NCBI GenBank assembly: GCA_017435385.1
Contig: JAFSFB010000015.1
Coordinates: 50,214 to 114,213 of the forward strand
Direction: 5' to 3'
Source: Clostridia bacterium
GTDB lineage: Bacteria; Bacillota; Clostridia; Oscillospirales; Acutalibacteraceae
DNA length: 64,000 bases
Part shown: positions 22,735-32,640 of the stretch, piece after piece
How positions within the stretch are numbered: the first letter of the stretch is position 1
Layout of the letters: each line of letters starts with the position of its first letter
Made by a program: the position numbers and the translations under genes
Notes under the pieces: model-generated
The model's input: the letters and a program-made list of their open reading frames with translations, nothing else
Databases searched by the model: none
Told to the model about the DNA's origin: nothing

Positions 22735-25700
22735 GTCCGAGTTTTTTTGCCATTTCGGCAGTTTTAAGCTCGAGAAGCTTTGAAACGCCTTCCTCCTGCA
22801 TGGTTACGCCGTAAAGCATGTCAGCCTCGTCCATCGTGCCTCGTCTGTGAGTGATGAGGATGAACTGCGTGCTGCCCGTCATGTTGCGCACATAGCTCGC
22901 ATAGCGGGAAACATTGACATCGTCGAGAGCCGCCTCAACCTCGTCGAAGATACAGAACGGAGCGGGAGTGACCTTGAGAATTGCAAAAAGAAGCGCAATT
23001 GCGGCAAGTCCCTTTTCACCGCCCGAAAGAAGGTCGATATTCTGAACATTCTTGCCGGGGGGCTGGACCCTGATGTTGATGTTGCATTCGAGAACATCCT
23101 GCGGATCGTCGAGAACAAGCTCCGCCTTACCTCCGTCAAACAGATCTCTGAAGGTTTCGCCGAAGTTGTTGTTGATTCTTCTGAACTGTTCTCTGAAGCG
23201 TTCAGCCATCTTGCCCGTCAGTTCTTCGATAAGCTTGATAAGCTCTTCCTTTGACTTTTCAATGTCGGCAAGCTGACCGCTCATATATTCGTAACGCTCG
23301 GAAACCTCTTTATATTCTTCAACCGCACCGACATTGACCGAACCGAGAGCTCTGATCTTATTCTTGATTTCCTGAAGAGTCCGCTGGGATTTCGGAATAT
23401 CCTCGAGAACAATATTCATTTCGGTAGCTTCACGCAGGGTGAGCTGATATTCGTCATAGAGCTTGTTCTGAGCCGTTTCGAGCTCTTTCTGCATTGAATC
23501 ACGGCGTTCCTCAAGCCTTGCAAGCTCGTTGCCGAGTCTTTCTCTTTCGGCTGTCTTTTCACGCTCACGGTTTCTCAGAGCCGTGCTTTCGCCCTCTGAC
23601 TGAGTTCTCTTTTCAATGAGCTCTTTGATTCTTTCTCTTGTTTCTTCCGCATTTTTCCTGAAAGATGCCGCCTTTTCTTCAAGAGCGGCGATCTCCGCCA
23701 GCTTCTCTTCGTTAAGGCGTTTTATCTCCTCGATCTCTGCATTGAGTCGGTCTGCCCTCTTACTGAACGCATCCTTGCGGCGAAGGCTCTCCTGAACGGT
23801 TTCGTTGTCCGCCTCGATCTCCTTTCGCATGGCAACGATTTCGAGATTGAGAGAATTCTGGATCTCGCCCGATTCCTCACGCAGCTTGTCGATCGATTCT
23901 TTTTCTTCGTTAAGCTCGGTCAGAGAAGCAGTCAGCGCCTCTGCTTCGGCATTGACACCTTCGAGCTCCTCGTCCGCTTTTTCTTCCGTTGCAAAAGCAT
24001 CTGCAATTCTCTGCCTTGCTCTTGCTTTCTCGGCTTCAAGCTCGTCGATATGTCCCTTTGCGGCGGCGAATCTGTCGCTGACAAGCTTCAGCTCGCTTTC
24101 GGCACGGATGATGTTCTCCTGAACCTTTATGAGTTCAGCCTCGGAAGCATCAAGCTCCGCCTGAACGAGAGCAAGCTCTTCGGAAAGATTCTTGAAAACG
24201 CCCTGCTTTTCATCAAGCTGTTTTTCAAGAGCGGCAACCTTTTCTTTCAGACCGTCTATTTCGTTCGCTCTGCTGAGGAAGCCCGTTCCCGAGCCTCTCG
24301 AGCCGCCCGTCATCGAGCCGCCCGCATTAAGCACCTGACCGTCAAGAGTCACGATTTTGAAACGGTACGAATACTTCTTCGCCATTTCGATGCCGTTGTC
24401 GATGTTGTCAACGACCGCTGTTCTTGCAAGCAGAGAGCCGATGATTTCGGCATACTTGGAATCGAATTCGAGAAGCTTATCCGCCATGTCAACAAAGCCC
24501 TCGCAGTTTTCAAGTCCCTTTTCGGTAAACGGTCTTGACTTGACCGAGGTCAGAGGCAGGAATGTCGCTCTGCCCGCTCTGTTGTCTTTAAGATAATTGA
24601 TTGCACGCTTTGCTGTGTTTTCGTTGTCGGTAACGATATTCTGAATCGCCGCACCGAGAGCGGTTTCAATCGCAACCGCATATTCCGCAGGAGCGGTTAT
24701 AAGCTGAGAGAGCGTTCCGTGAATGCCCTTGAGGAAGCCTCGGTTAGCCTCTTTAATAACCTTCTGAACGCTGCCGGCATAACCGTCAAGATTCTTCTCG
24801 AGGTCATCGAGCATCTTTATGCGTGCGTTTTTCTGATATATGTCAAGATTGAGGGAGTCGATCTCCTTGCGGTATCTCTCGACCTTTTCCCCTCTTGTGC
24901 CGAGAATCATTCTGTAGCCCTCGAGAGCATTTTCATGCTCTGCGGCCTCGCCGTTAAGGCGGTCAAGCTCTGATTTTGCGGTGGCTTCCTCACCTTTCAG
25001 AGTTTCAAGAACTCCGCCTCGGGTTTCAATAACCTCGTCAATGGATCTTATTCTTGCGTCAAGCTCGTTGCGGGTTGACTGAGCGGTCGATTTCTCGACT
25101 CTGATATCTGCCGCCTTTAACGCCGCCGCAGTCAGCTTTTCGTTGATCTCTCTCGCTTTTTCGCTGTTTTCGCTGTTCTTGCCGAGAAGAGAATTGAGCC
25201 TTTCGATTTCCTTTGAAAGCTCTTCCTTCTTATCGGCTATCTTCGCCTCGTTGTCGGCAATATTCTTCTGAGCCTGCTCAATCTGAGCATCGGTTTCGGC
25301 AACCGACTGCTCGCTGTCACCCATATCGCCGCTGATTCTTTCAATCGTCAGAGTGTTATGTTCAATATCATTCTTCTCAACGGCAATTCGTCCGTCAATA
25401 ACAGCCGCTTCCTCTTCGCTCTCGGAAATCGTCTGGCGCAGACGCTCGATTTCCTGAGTTATGTCCTGACCTTCCTTGATTGCCGCCTCCATCTTTTCGA
25501 TGATTCCGACAAGCTCGTTTTCCGTCAGCTCATACTGCGAGGTTGCAACGGAGAGCTTATGCTCCTGCTCACGAAGACCGTTTTTTGATTTTTCAATCGT
25601 ATGAAGCCACAGACCGATTTCAAGAGTTTTCTTTTCGTCGGAAAGAGCAAGGAATTTCAATGCCTTTTCGCTCTGAGTCTTGAGCGGACCGATGCGGCTT

Positions 25701-26296
25701 TCGAGCTCAGCGAGAATATCTCTCAGACGGACGAGATTTTCCTCCGCCTGCTCAAGCTTTCGGTTTGCGTCGGCTCTTCTGTAACGGAAATGCGAAATGC
25801 CTGCCGCCTCTTCGAGCATATCCCTTCTCTGTGATGAGCGGGCGGAAACAAGGTCTGCGATTCTGCCCTGACCGACCATCGAATAGCCGTCACGGCCAAG
25901 ACCCGTGTCCATAAACAGCTCATGGATATCTCTCAGACGGCATACCTCGCCGTTGATTTTATATTCACTTTCTCCCGAGCGATAGTAGCGGCGTGTTACG
26001 GCAACCTCATCCTTATCGCTGTTGATTCCCTTATCGGCATTGTCAAGGCGCAGGGTGACCTCGGCATAGCCCAGAGCCTTTCTCTGACTTGTGCCGCCGA
26101 AGATAACATCCTCCATTCTCGAGCCTCGGAGAGTTTTGGTCGACTGCTCACCCAATACCCAGCGGACCGCATCGGAGATGTTGCTTTTGCCCGAGCCGTT
26201 GGGACCGACAACTGCCGTTATACCTTTGCCGAATTCGAGCACAGTCTTATCGGGAAAGGATTTGAATCCTTGCATTTCAAGTGCTTTTAATCTCAT
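22727..26296 (-). CDS. smc: Chromosome segregation protein SMC
   Basis: Condensin ATPase that organises and segregates the chromosome with ScpAB. The 1189-residue length is standard. Head: MRLKALEMQGFKSF, Walker A VVGPNGSGKSNISDAVRW, and Q-loop VGQGRIADLVS. Two long coiled coils (about 170-500 and 680-1020) flank a hinge around residues 510-670 (GFLKGIHGTLSQLI, GGSMTGGSRG). The C-terminal head has signature LLSGGEKGLAAIALLFA and Walker B FCIFDEVEAALDD. It is the last gene of the operon that starts at 33413. scpA and scpB are not in the window. Confidence 0.98.
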   Translation of the reverse strand: MRLKALEMQGFKSFPDKTVLEFGKGITAVVGPNGSGKSNISDAVRWVLGEQSTKTLRGSRMEDVIFGGTSQRKALGYAEVTLRLDNADKGINSDKDEVAVTRRYYRSGESEYKINGEVCRLRDIHELFMDTGLGRDGYSMVGQGRIADLVSARSSQRRDMLEEAAGISHFRYRRADANRKLEQAEENLVRLRDILAELESRIGPLKTQSEKALKFLALSDEKKTLEIGLWLHTIEKSKNGLREQEHKLSVATSQYELTENELVGIIEKMEAAIKEGQDITQEIERLRQTISESEEEAAVIDGRIAVEKNDIEHNTLTIERISGDMGDSEQSVAETDAQIEQAQKNIADNEAKIADKKEELSKEIERLNSLLGKNSENSEKAREINEKLTAAALKAADIRVEKSTAQSTRNELDARIRSIDEVIETRGGVLETLKGEEATAKSELDRLNGEAAEHENALEGYRMILGTRGEKVERYRKEIDSLNLDIYQKNARIKMLDDLEKNLDGYAGSVQKVIKEANRGFLKGIHGTLSQLITAPAEYAVAIETALGAAIQNIVTDNENTAKRAINYLKDNRAGRATFLPLTSVKSRPFTEKGLENCEGFVDMADKLLEFDSKYAEIIGSLLARTAVVDNIDNGIEMAKKYSYRFKIVTLDGQVLNAGGSMTGGSRGSGTGFLSRANEIDGLKEKVAALEKQLDEKQGVFKNLSEELALVQAELDASEAELIKVQENIIRAESELKLVSDRFAAAKGHIDELEAEKARARQRIADAFATEEKADEELEGVNAEAEALTASLTELNEEKESIDKLREESGEIQNSLNLEIVAMRKEIEADNETVQESLRRKDAFSKRADRLNAEIEEIKRLNEEKLAEIAALEEKAASFRKNAEETRERIKELIEKRTQSEGESTALRNREREKTAERERLGNELARLEERRDSMQKELETAQNKLYDEYQLTLREATEMNIVLEDIPKSQRTLQEIKNKIRALGSVNVGAVEEYKEVSERYEYMSGQLADIEKSKEELIKLIEELTGKMAERFREQFRRINNNFGETFRDLFDGGKAELVLDDPQDVLECNINIRVQPPGKNVQNIDLLSGGEKGLAAIALLFAILKVTPAPFCIFDEVEAALDDVNVSRYASYVRNMTGSTQFILITHRRGTMDEADMLYGVTMQEEGVSKLLELKTAEMAKKLGLE

Positions 26297-26314
26297 TTGA
26301 ACACCTGCCCTTTA

Positions 26315-27328
26315 TTATTTAAAGAGTGAAACAGGTCTGACATCGATCTCATATTTTGCCATGCCTTCCCGTCCTTCGACGGAGCATTCATAGCCCAGAG
26401 AGCAAAGCTTTTCCAGATTCTGTTTCTTCTGTCCGGTCATTTTCGATATTTCTCGCTTATCGACTGCAAGAGAATATTTTCCCTTGCCGTTTTCACGGAG
26501 CTTTTTAAGCGCAGCATTATAATAAATTCTGCCCTCGCACAGCTCCCTCAATGCGGGATGATAAGTCCCTCCCGCATAGCTTTCTTCAACTCCTCCGCCC
26601 GAATGCAGACCGACACGGATAACCTTTATGCCTGCATTTTCAAACATCGGGATAAGCCTTGCACAAAGCTCGACCGTTTCTTCAATGCCCTTGGGAGCAA
26701 AATCTCCCGAGAGCATCAGCTCATGAAGCCTTGTCCCTTTTATGACAACGGTCGGATAAATTCTGACCGTATCGGGCTTCATTGAAACAATTTTCTCTGC
26801 GGTTTCAAGACTGTCTGAATCCCCGGAGCCGTAAAGCCCCGTCATCATCTGAAGTCCCGTTTCAAAGCCGAAGCCTTTCAGCATCGAAACCGCTTTTTCA
26901 ACATCCTCGGCGGTATGCCCTCTTTCATTGAGCGCAAGCACTCTGTCGTCAAGGCTCTGCGCTCCGAGCTCAACGGCTGTCACGCCGTATTTTCTGAGGA
27001 TTTCACATATCTCTTCGCTGATGCCGTCAGGTCTTGTCGAAATTCTTATCCCCTTGAATATTCCTCTTTCAACATATTCATATGCGGCTTCAAGCAGGGA
27101 TATCATATATCCCCTTTCAATCATCGTGAAGCTTCCGCCGAAAAAGGCTATTTCGCCGCCTGCCGCCTCCCTTTCGGAAAGAGAAGCGATTGCGGTTTTT
27201 GCCGCAGAGCGTACCTCGTCGGGCGTGATCTCCGTCTGACTGCCCGATATGCTCCTCTGATTGCAGAACGAGCACATATGCGGACATCCCTTATGCACAA
27301 CAAAAAGTGCAACATTTATATGCTTCAT
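26315..27328 (-). CDS. Radical SAM protein with Elp3-like core
   Basis: A 337-residue radical SAM enzyme. The iron-sulfur motif CPHMCSFC near residue 15, followed by GEIAFFGGSFT and GIRISTRPDGI, matches the Elp3-like branch (as in tRNA wobble-uridine modification enzymes). VELGAQSLDDRVL and GHTAEDVEKAV follow. No acetyltransferase domain is attached, unlike Elp3 itself. It overlaps rnc by 4 bases and precedes smc; a radical SAM gene in this position is a recurrent clostridial arrangement. The substrate is unknown. Confidence 0.88.
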   Translation of the reverse strand: MKHINVALFVVHKGCPHMCSFCNQRSISGSQTEITPDEVRSAAKTAIASLSEREAAGGEIAFFGGSFTMIERGYMISLLEAAYEYVERGIFKGIRISTRPDGISEEICEILRKYGVTAVELGAQSLDDRVLALNERGHTAEDVEKAVSMLKGFGFETGLQMMTGLYGSGDSDSLETAEKIVSMKPDTVRIYPTVVIKGTRLHELMLSGDFAPKGIEETVELCARLIPMFENAGIKVIRVGLHSGGGVEESYAGGTYHPALRELCEGRIYYNAALKKLRENGKGKYSLAVDKREISKMTGQKKQNLEKLCSLGYECSVEGREGMAKYEIDVRPVSLFK

Positions 27329-28002
27329 TTGACTCCCATCAGCTCGAGAGCTTCCTTCGCCGCAAACTGCTCGGCAAGCTTCTTGCTTTTGCCGACACCC
27401 CTGCCGATGACATTGCTGTTGAGATGCACCTCAACGGTGAATGTCTTTGCATGGTCGGGACCCGAGGAATCCGTCACGACATATTCGATGCGTTCCTCAC
27501 GGTTACGCTGAATTATTTCCTGAAGAGTCGTTTTATAGTCCTTTGCGTTGTCGTATTCGTCATGACGGGGAATGAATCTCAGAACAAGCTTGCTCGCTTC
27601 TTCGAGTCCGCCGTCAAGGAAAATTGCCGCAAGAACAGCCTCAAATGCATCGGCAAGAATCGAAGGTCTTTCCCTGCCTCCCGTTCTGTCCTCTCCCTTT
27701 CCGAGAAGAAGCGCAGAGCCGATATCGAGCTCCTTGGCATAAGCGCAGAGAGCCTTTTCGCAGACCTTTGCCGCCCTGTGCTTGGTCAGCTCGCCCTCGG
27801 GCATATCAAAGTTTCCGTAAAAATAATTTGCGGAAACAAAGCCGAGAACGGAGTCGCCGAGAAATTCGAGTCTTTCGTTATATGCGGTTTTTTCGCTTCT
27901 TTCATTTGCATAGGAGGAATGCGTCAGCGCAGTTTCAAGAAGCGAAATGTCCTTGAAACGGTAGCCGAGCTTTTCCTGCAAATTTTCAAGTCTGTCTTTC
28001 AT
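27325..28002 (-). CDS. rnc: Ribonuclease III
   Basis: Cleaves double-stranded RNA in rRNA precursors and regulatory duplexes. The 225-residue product has the signature NERLEFLGDSVLGFV, the second acidic cluster LADAFEAVLAAIFLDGG, and a C-terminal dsRNA-binding domain beginning DYKTTLQEIIQ and ending GKSKKLAEQFAAKEALELM. It sits in the usual rnc-smc neighbourhood and overlaps the radical SAM gene. Confidence 0.97.
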   Translation of the reverse strand: MKDRLENLQEKLGYRFKDISLLETALTHSSYANERSEKTAYNERLEFLGDSVLGFVSANYFYGNFDMPEGELTKHRAAKVCEKALCAYAKELDIGSALLLGKGEDRTGGRERPSILADAFEAVLAAIFLDGGLEEASKLVLRFIPRHDEYDNAKDYKTTLQEIIQRNREERIEYVVTDSSGPDHAKTFTVEVHLNSNVIGRGVGKSKKLAEQFAAKEALELMGVK

Positions 28003-28018
28003 AGGATATCACCTTTGA

Positions 28019-29323
28019 TTATTCGGCACCGAGCTGCTCACGCAGAGCTCCGAGCCCTCTTTCGGCAAGTGCCTCATAACGCAGTTTTTTATCTCTTATC
28101 TTCGTATCGAGTGACGGAAGCAGACCGAAGCTTGCTCCCATCGGCTGGAAATTCTTAATGTTCTCATCGCTTATATATCTTGCGAGAGCTCCCGAGATCG
28201 TCAGCTCGTTCGGAACGAATTCTTCTTTTCCGAGAATTCTGTTCGCGGCATTTATTCCTGCAAGAATGCCTGCGCATGCCGACTCCATATAGCCCTCAAC
28301 GCCCGTTATCTGACCTGCAAAATACAGACCTTCTCTGCCTTTGAATCCGAAATCGGAGCCGAGCAGACGGGGCGAATCGATGAAGGTGTTGCGGTGCATT
28401 ACACCGTATCTCACAAACTCTGCATTTTTCAGAGCGGGAATCATCGAGAAAACCCTCTTCTGCTCACCGAATTTGAGGTTGGTCTGAAATCCGACAAGGT
28501 TATACATCGTTCCCGCCGTATTCTCCTTGCGGAGCTGAAGGTTTGCCCACGGTCTGTGTCCCGTTTTCGGGTTGACAAGACCTGCGGGCTTCATGGGACC
28601 GAAGCGGATGGTATCGTGTCCTCTCGAAGCCATGACCTCGATAGGCATGCAGCCCTCGTAAACTCCCTTACGCTTGTCAAATTCATGAGTCGGCGCACTT
28701 TCGGCATTTATCAGAGCCTCATAAAAAGCCTCATATTCTTCCTTGTTCATCGGGCAGTTGATATAATCGTCGGGCTCGCCTCTGTCATACCTTGACTGCA
28801 TGAAGGCGTTTTCGAGGTCGACGCTCTCGGCTGTAACGATCGGCGCCGCCGCATCGAAAAAGCTGAGATTTCCGCCGCAAAGCTCTCTGATTTTCTCCGA
28901 AAGAGCTTCGGACGCAAGAGGTCCTGCGGCAATAATAACATCGCCGTCGGGAATTTCCGTAACCTCTTCTCTGATAACTGTTATTTCCTTACGGGAAAGA
29001 ATTTTCTCCGTCACAAGAGCGGAAAACTTATCTCTGTCAACCGCAAGCGCACCGCCTGCCGGCACCGCCGTTGCCTTTGCGCACTCAACGCACAGAGAGC
29101 CCATAAGCTCCATTTCGGCTTTAAGCATTCCTGCGGCACATCCGAGGCGCATCGCCTTGAAGGAATTTGAACAAACAAGCTCCGCAAAGCCTTCGTTTGA
29201 ATGTGCGGGAGAGAATCTGACGGGCTTCATTTCATAAAGCTCGACCTCAATTCCTCTGTTTGCAAGCTGCCACGCCGCTTCGACGCCTGCAAAGCCTGCG
29301 CCGATAACCTTAACCTTATTCAT
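28019..29323 (-). CDS. trmFO: Folate-dependent tRNA(m5U54) methyltransferase TrmFO
   Basis: Flavoprotein that makes m5U54 in the T-loop of tRNA using methylene-tetrahydrofolate. The ATG at 29323 gives MNKVKVIGAGFAGVEAAWQL, the FAD-binding GxGxxG start. Later family features are CSNSFKAMRLGCAAGMLKAE, INCPMNKEEYEAFYEAL and GITGVEGYMES-type FAGQITGVEGYMESA. A longer frame to 29446 overlaps topA and is not supported by homology. It overlaps the end of topA by 8 bases; topA-trmFO is a conserved Firmicute pairing. Confidence 0.95.
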   Translation of the reverse strand: MNKVKVIGAGFAGVEAAWQLANRGIEVELYEMKPVRFSPAHSNEGFAELVCSNSFKAMRLGCAAGMLKAEMELMGSLCVECAKATAVPAGGALAVDRDKFSALVTEKILSRKEITVIREEVTEIPDGDVIIAAGPLASEALSEKIRELCGGNLSFFDAAAPIVTAESVDLENAFMQSRYDRGEPDDYINCPMNKEEYEAFYEALINAESAPTHEFDKRKGVYEGCMPIEVMASRGHDTIRFGPMKPAGLVNPKTGHRPWANLQLRKENTAGTMYNLVGFQTNLKFGEQKRVFSMIPALKNAEFVRYGVMHRNTFIDSPRLLGSDFGFKGREGLYFAGQITGVEGYMESACAGILAGINAANRILGKEEFVPNELTISGALARYISDENIKNFQPMGASFGLLPSLDTKIRDKKLRYEALAERGLGALREQLGAE

Positions 29324-31418
29324 CGTTCTTTTTCTTGCCTGCCGCTTTCTCATAGCCGCAGCCCTTCGCCATGCAGACAAGCTTTCCGCCCTTCTTCTTG
29401 AAGAGAGTCTTGCCGCACTCGGGGCACTGCTTATCCGCAGGAGCATCCCAGCTCATGAAATTGCACTTGGGCCACTCGCTGCAGCCGTAGAAAACATGTC
29501 CCTTCTTGGATTTTCTTTCGATAATTTCGCCGCCGCAATCGGGACATTTCGCACCCGTGTTGACGATGAGCGGCTTTGCGTTGCGGCATTCGGGATAGCC
29601 GGGGCAGGCAAGGAATCTGCCGAATCTGCCCGTCTTGATAACCATCATTCTGCCGCACTTGTCGCAGGGAATATCCGTTATATCTTCTTCAAGCTGGATC
29701 TTGACATTCTTCATCTCGGACTTTGCCTTGTCGAGAGTCTTTTCAAAATCCGAATAGAACTCGTCAAGCATCTTGATATAATCAACATCGCCGCTGCCGA
29801 CATGGTCAAGATTTGTTTCAAGCTGAGCGGTGAATTTCGTGTTGACTATCTTGGGGAATTTCTCCTTGAGAAGTCCCGTGATCGCAACGCCGAGCTCGGT
29901 CGGAACGAGCTGCTTGCTCTTTCTCTGAATATAACCCCTCTTGATGATCGTTGAGAGGATCGTTGCATATGTGCTGGGACGGCCTACGCCGTTTTCCTCA
30001 AGCTCCTTGATAAGAGAAGCTTCGGTATATCTTGCGGGGGGCTGAGTGAAATGCTGATTTGCGTTAAGCTCACGGATCTTGAGCTTTTCGTCAGCCTTGA
30101 TTTCGGGAAGAACACCCTTGTCGGTTTCCTCCTCTGCAAGCTCATAAAGCTTCGTGAAGCCGTCGAACTTGACCGAATAGCCTGCGGCTGTGAAGATGCA
30201 GAACTTATCAGCCTCGCTCTCCTTATGAGCAATTATCTCGGCCTTTACCGTATTCTGAACACAGCTTGCCATAAGGCTTGCCATGAAGCGTTTCCATATA
30301 AGGGTATAGAGCTTATACTGATCGGCAGTAAGGCTGCTCTTTACCTGCTCGGGAGTCAGAGAAGGCACGGAAGGTCTGATAGCTTCGTGACCGTCCTGAG
30401 CGTTGGCTCTTGACTTATAGTAAACGGGCTTTTCGGGAAGATATTCGCTGCCGAAGGTCTGAGCGATAAAGCTCGTTGCCGCCGCTCTTGCTTCCTCGGA
30501 GATCCTGAGCGAGTCGGTTCTCATGTAAGTGATAAGACCGCTCATGCCGATGCCCTTGACGTTGACACCTTCGTAAAGCTCCTGAGCCGTTCTCATTGTT
30601 CTTTCAGCCTGGAAGCCGAGCTTTCTCGAAGCCTCCTGCTGAAGAGTCGAGGTTATGAAGGGAGGAGCGGGATTCTTTTTTCTCGTTCCCTTTTTGACGG
30701 ATTTGACTTCGTATTCTGCTCCGTCAAGACGGGCAAGATATGCGTCTGCCTGCTCCTTGTTGACGATCTTGACCTTTCCGTTTTCATCGGAATAAAGAGT
30801 CGCCGTCAGAACTCTTCTCTGAGAGGTCGCAAGCTTCGCCTCAAGAATCCAGTATTCTTCGGGGTTGAATGCGTTGATCTCGTCCTCACGGTCAACGATA
30901 AGTCTTACGGCAACGCTCTGAACTCTGCCTGCCGAAAGTCCTCTTCTTATCTTCTGGGAAACGAAGGGGCTGAGTCTGTAGCCGACAAGACGGTCAAGAA
31001 TTCTTCTCGCCTGCTGAGCATTGACGAGATCAAGATTGACCTGCTTGGGGCTTGCCATTCCGTTTGCAATTCCCGTTTTTGTAATTTCATTGAAGGTTAC
31101 TCTGTTTTTCTGCTTGAGGTCAAGCCCGAGAACGGTTGCAAGATGCCACGAGATCGCTTCTCCCTCACGGTCGGGGTCGGCTGCGAGATAAACGGCTTCG
31201 CTTGCCTCAACCTTTTCCTTGAGCTCCTTGACAAGCTTCTCCTTGCCCTTTATCAGAGCATATTTGGGAGCAAAATTGTTCTTAACATCAACGCTGAGCT
31301 TCGCAGCGGGCAGATCTCTGATATGTCCCTTCGATGCAACAACATCGAACTCTTTGCCGAGATACTTCTTTATTGTGTTCGCCTTTGCAGGCGACTCAAC
31401 GATAACAAGCTTTGACAT
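29316..31418 (-). CDS. topA: DNA topoisomerase I
   Basis: Relaxes negative supercoils. The 700-residue product begins MSKLVIVESPAKANTIKKYL (Toprim) and has AADPDREGEAISWHL and the active-site tyrosine in LITYMRTDSLRIS. The C-terminus has three four-cysteine zinc modules beginning CDKCGRMMV, CPDCGGEII and CPECGKTLF. The end is Lys-rich. It lies between dprA and trmFO in a conserved clostridial order. Confidence 0.97.
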   Translation of the reverse strand: MSKLVIVESPAKANTIKKYLGKEFDVVASKGHIRDLPAAKLSVDVKNNFAPKYALIKGKEKLVKELKEKVEASEAVYLAADPDREGEAISWHLATVLGLDLKQKNRVTFNEITKTGIANGMASPKQVNLDLVNAQQARRILDRLVGYRLSPFVSQKIRRGLSAGRVQSVAVRLIVDREDEINAFNPEEYWILEAKLATSQRRVLTATLYSDENGKVKIVNKEQADAYLARLDGAEYEVKSVKKGTRKKNPAPPFITSTLQQEASRKLGFQAERTMRTAQELYEGVNVKGIGMSGLITYMRTDSLRISEEARAAATSFIAQTFGSEYLPEKPVYYKSRANAQDGHEAIRPSVPSLTPEQVKSSLTADQYKLYTLIWKRFMASLMASCVQNTVKAEIIAHKESEADKFCIFTAAGYSVKFDGFTKLYELAEEETDKGVLPEIKADEKLKIRELNANQHFTQPPARYTEASLIKELEENGVGRPSTYATILSTIIKRGYIQRKSKQLVPTELGVAITGLLKEKFPKIVNTKFTAQLETNLDHVGSGDVDYIKMLDEFYSDFEKTLDKAKSEMKNVKIQLEEDITDIPCDKCGRMMVIKTGRFGRFLACPGYPECRNAKPLIVNTGAKCPDCGGEIIERKSKKGHVFYGCSEWPKCNFMSWDAPADKQCPECGKTLFKKKGGKLVCMAKGCGYEKAAGKKKNDE

Positions 31419-31458
31419 TATAGGTTATTCTCCTGTCGGTATATATTTGAATTTTTCA

Positions 31459-32640
31459 TTAAACAAGCTGATAGCATTTGCCTTCGGTCGCTTCGATAAG
31501 CCCTTCTATCTCGAGCATCATTAAGGCGGAAAGCACTCTCGCCGTCGGCAGACCGCACACAGCGGATATTTCGTCGGCATGAAGAGGCTCTTCCTTGAAA
31601 AGCTCATAAACCGTAAGCGAATCGGAGTCGAGGTGTGAGGGAGGTTCTTTTTTGATTCTGACAAGAACCGTTTTCTCCTTCTCGCCGCCGACAAATTTCA
31701 CTCTGACATTTTCACGGACACTGTTTGAAACCTCGGGAAGCTTCGCATTGATATCTATGCGTTCGGGGTACATCATCTGATATCCCCAAAGAATGTCCTC
31801 TGCACATGTGACCGCTTTGGCTCCGTCACGGATAAGGCGGTTGACACCCGTATAGGCACTGCTCAGAATGCTTCCGGGAATTGCAAAAACATCTCTTCCC
31901 TGCTCGTTTGCTTTCCGTGCGGTTATCAGCGAACCGCTTCTCTCTCCCGCTTCAACAACGAGCACTCCCATGCTCATTCCCGATATAATGCGGTTTCTCT
32001 CGGGGAAGCTCGCTCTCGTCACGCCCGCAAGAGGCGGATACTCTGTCACAAGCGCACCCGAACGGCTGATCCTTCTGCGCATATCTTCGTTTTCCCTGAG
32101 ATATCCGCAGCCGAGACCGCAGCCCATAACGCAGACCGTCTTTCCGTTCGCCGAAAGGGCTCCTTCATGCGCCGCACTGTCAATGCCGAGTGCGCCGCCG
32201 CTGATAACAACGGCTCCCATCGCCGTGATCTCCGAGCACAATTTCCGGGCGATCTCCGTGCTTTCATATGACGGCTTACGGGTTCCGACAACTCCGACTG
32301 CAACGCTCGAATTCAGAAACGATATGCCACCGTCAACATAGAGCACGAGCGGTCTGTCTGCAAGATAACGGAGCATGTCGGGATATTCCCTGTCTTCGGG
32401 AGTATATATCTTCCAGCCGTTGCGTCTGCAGATCTCAATCGCAGACTGTGCGTTTTTTATAGGTGTTTTCTCGAGCCTTTCGAGTTGTCCTCTTGAAAAA
32501 ACTCCGGAAATAATTCTCTCCGTTTTGTCGGATTCATAAATCTCCCTTGGCGACGGATAGCATGCCAGGATCTCATCAACCCTTGCCGCAGCACCCAGCG
32601 CCATTGAGAGCCAGATCCAATAGACCGTATTTCCGTTCAT
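31459..32640 (-). CDS. dprA: DNA processing protein DprA
   Basis: Binds incoming single-stranded DNA and loads RecA during natural transformation. The 393-residue product has an N-terminal helical domain (YWIWLSMALGAA) and the Rossmann core with VGVVGTRKPSYES, VISGGALGIDSAAHEGAL and FPERNRIISGMSMGVLVVEA. A C-terminal winged-helix DprA_WH domain follows, near LHADEISAVCGLPTARVLS. The start at 32640 forms an ATGA overlap with the TrmH-type gene; a longer frame to 32733 is not supported. No com genes are in the window, so competence is not implied. Confidence 0.95.
   Translation of the reverse strand: MNGNTVYWIWLSMALGAAARVDEILACYPSPREIYESDKTERIISGVFSRGQLERLEKTPIKNAQSAIEICRRNGWKIYTPEDREYPDMLRYLADRPLVLYVDGGISFLNSSVAVGVVGTRKPSYESTEIARKLCSEITAMGAVVISGGALGIDSAAHEGALSANGKTVCVMGCGLGCGYLRENEDMRRRISRSGALVTEYPPLAGVTRASFPERNRIISGMSMGVLVVEAGERSGSLITARKANEQGRDVFAIPGSILSSAYTGVNRLIRDGAKAVTCAEDILWGYQMMYPERIDINAKLPEVSNSVRENVRVKFVGGEKEKTVLVRIKKEPPSHLDSDSLTVYELFKEEPLHADEISAVCGLPTARVLSALMMLEIEGLIEATEGKCYQLV

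Noticed and set aside
31459..32640. dprA as evidence of natural competence
   Set aside because: dprA is widespread in bacteria without known competence and no com genes are in the window.
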